Shown here piece by piece: positions 14,923 through 15,237 of a stretch of DNA of 15,237 nt. Made by a program: the position numbers and the translations under genes. Source of the stretch: an uncultured Sphingomonadaceae bacterium (GTDB lineage: Bacteria > Pseudomonadota > Alphaproteobacteria > Sphingomonadales > Sphingomonadaceae); NCBI GenBank assembly GCA_938016505.1, contig CALLWN010000357.1, forward strand, positions 1 through 15,237, given 5' to 3'. The notes beneath the pieces are model-generated. The model searched no databases. It saw only the letters and a program-made list of their open reading frames with translations, and was not told the origin of the DNA. Each line of letters begins with the position of its first letter. Position 1 is the first letter of the stretch.

Positions 14923-15237
14923 TGTTCAGGAGCCTGAGGCCGAAGAAGCTCGAGCCGCTTCCGCTCCCGTTTCGCGACCGCAAGGCGGAGCGCGAGGCCG
15001 AGCGCCGGCGCGCAGTCGAGCGCTTCGCCAACATCGAGCTTGACCGCGCCGGTGGCTTCAGCTGGAACCGTGGCCGCGAACCCGAGGCGCTCCGCGCCAG
15101 GTTCCGGCGGCTGGTGCGGGGCCAGGCGCCAGCGCTTGGCTTCGCGCTGCTGATGGGGAGCGCGCTGGTCGGCGGCTTCATCGCCCTCTCCCGCGTCGGG
15201 CTGATGCAGCCGGGGCCGACCATCATCTGGATCGAGG
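14922..15237 (+). CDS. Unrecognised membrane protein coupled to dnaN; 3' end beyond window
   Basis: The ATG at 14922-14924 overlaps the dnaN stop (TGATG), and the frame stays open to the window edge, giving at least 105 residues. Residues 1-42 are strongly charged, with a run rich in Arg, Glu and Lys (RDRKAEREAERRRAVERF) that may be helical. After a short WNRGREPEAL stretch, a hydrophobic segment at about 75-90 (ALGFALLMGSALVGGFIAL) looks like one membrane helix, followed by TIIWIE at the edge. This suggests a cytoplasmic N terminus and a periplasmic C terminus. The one-base overlap with dnaN supports a real, coupled gene. I do not recognise the family and assign no function. Confidence 0.65.
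   Translation, partial: MFRSLRPKKLEPLPLPFRDRKAEREAERRRAVERFANIELDRAGGFSWNRGREPEALRARFRRLVRGQAPALGFALLMGSALVGGFIALSRVGLMQPGPTIIWIE

Noticed and set aside
1..15237. A hidden mobile element, defence system, CRISPR array or new gene system
   Set aside because: Nearly all of the window is accounted for by core genes with intact motifs. I saw no transposase, recombinase, nuclease, direct repeat array or tRNA, and no composition break except the short promoter patch before mraZ.

Overview
The window is very G+C-rich chromosomal DNA of an alphaproteobacterium, probably a member of the Sphingomonadales. The evidence is the dcw gene order (mraZ-rsmH-ftsL-ftsI-murE-murF-mraY-murD), an FtsL with a long Pro/Ala-rich tail, a meso-diaminopimelate-type MurE, and a dnaN gene that lies apart from dnaA. 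The assignment rests on gene content and family resemblance; no search was run. It looks like ordinary core genome: I see no insertion sequence, prophage, CRISPR array, tRNA or rRNA, and no convincing new system.

Region 1 (1-8399, minus strand) is the 5' part of the division and cell wall (dcw) cluster. MraZ (regulator), RsmH (16S rRNA methyltransferase), FtsL (divisome scaffold) and FtsI (septal transpeptidase) come first. MurE, MurF, MraY and MurD (peptidoglycan precursor synthesis) follow. The last gene, murD, runs off the left edge. Every junction is an overlap or abutment (TGAATG, ATGA, TGATG, GTGA), so there is no non-coding base from the mraZ start to the window edge and translation is probably coupled throughout. 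Region 2 (8400-8672) is the control region of the cluster. It holds a sigma70-like promoter, a phased array of four ATGG boxes that resembles an MraZ operator, and two possible leader hairpins.

Region 3 (8673-9771, minus) encodes two membrane-anchored proteins of unknown function, a 94-residue protein and a 259-residue DUF4340-like protein. Region 4 (9854-10846, minus) is a cysteine synthase-type PLP enzyme. It is divergent from Region 5 (11001-13715, plus), which holds an orphan family-5 solute-binding lipoprotein and an acetyl-CoA acetyltransferase.

Region 6 (13810 to the right edge, plus) is dnaN, the DNA polymerase sliding clamp. It overlaps by one base the start of a small unrecognised membrane protein that is cut by the window end. 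The points most worth a second look are the MraZ-like operator array, the MurD N-terminal repeat extension, the FtsL tail, the orphan solute-binding protein and the gene coupled to dnaN.
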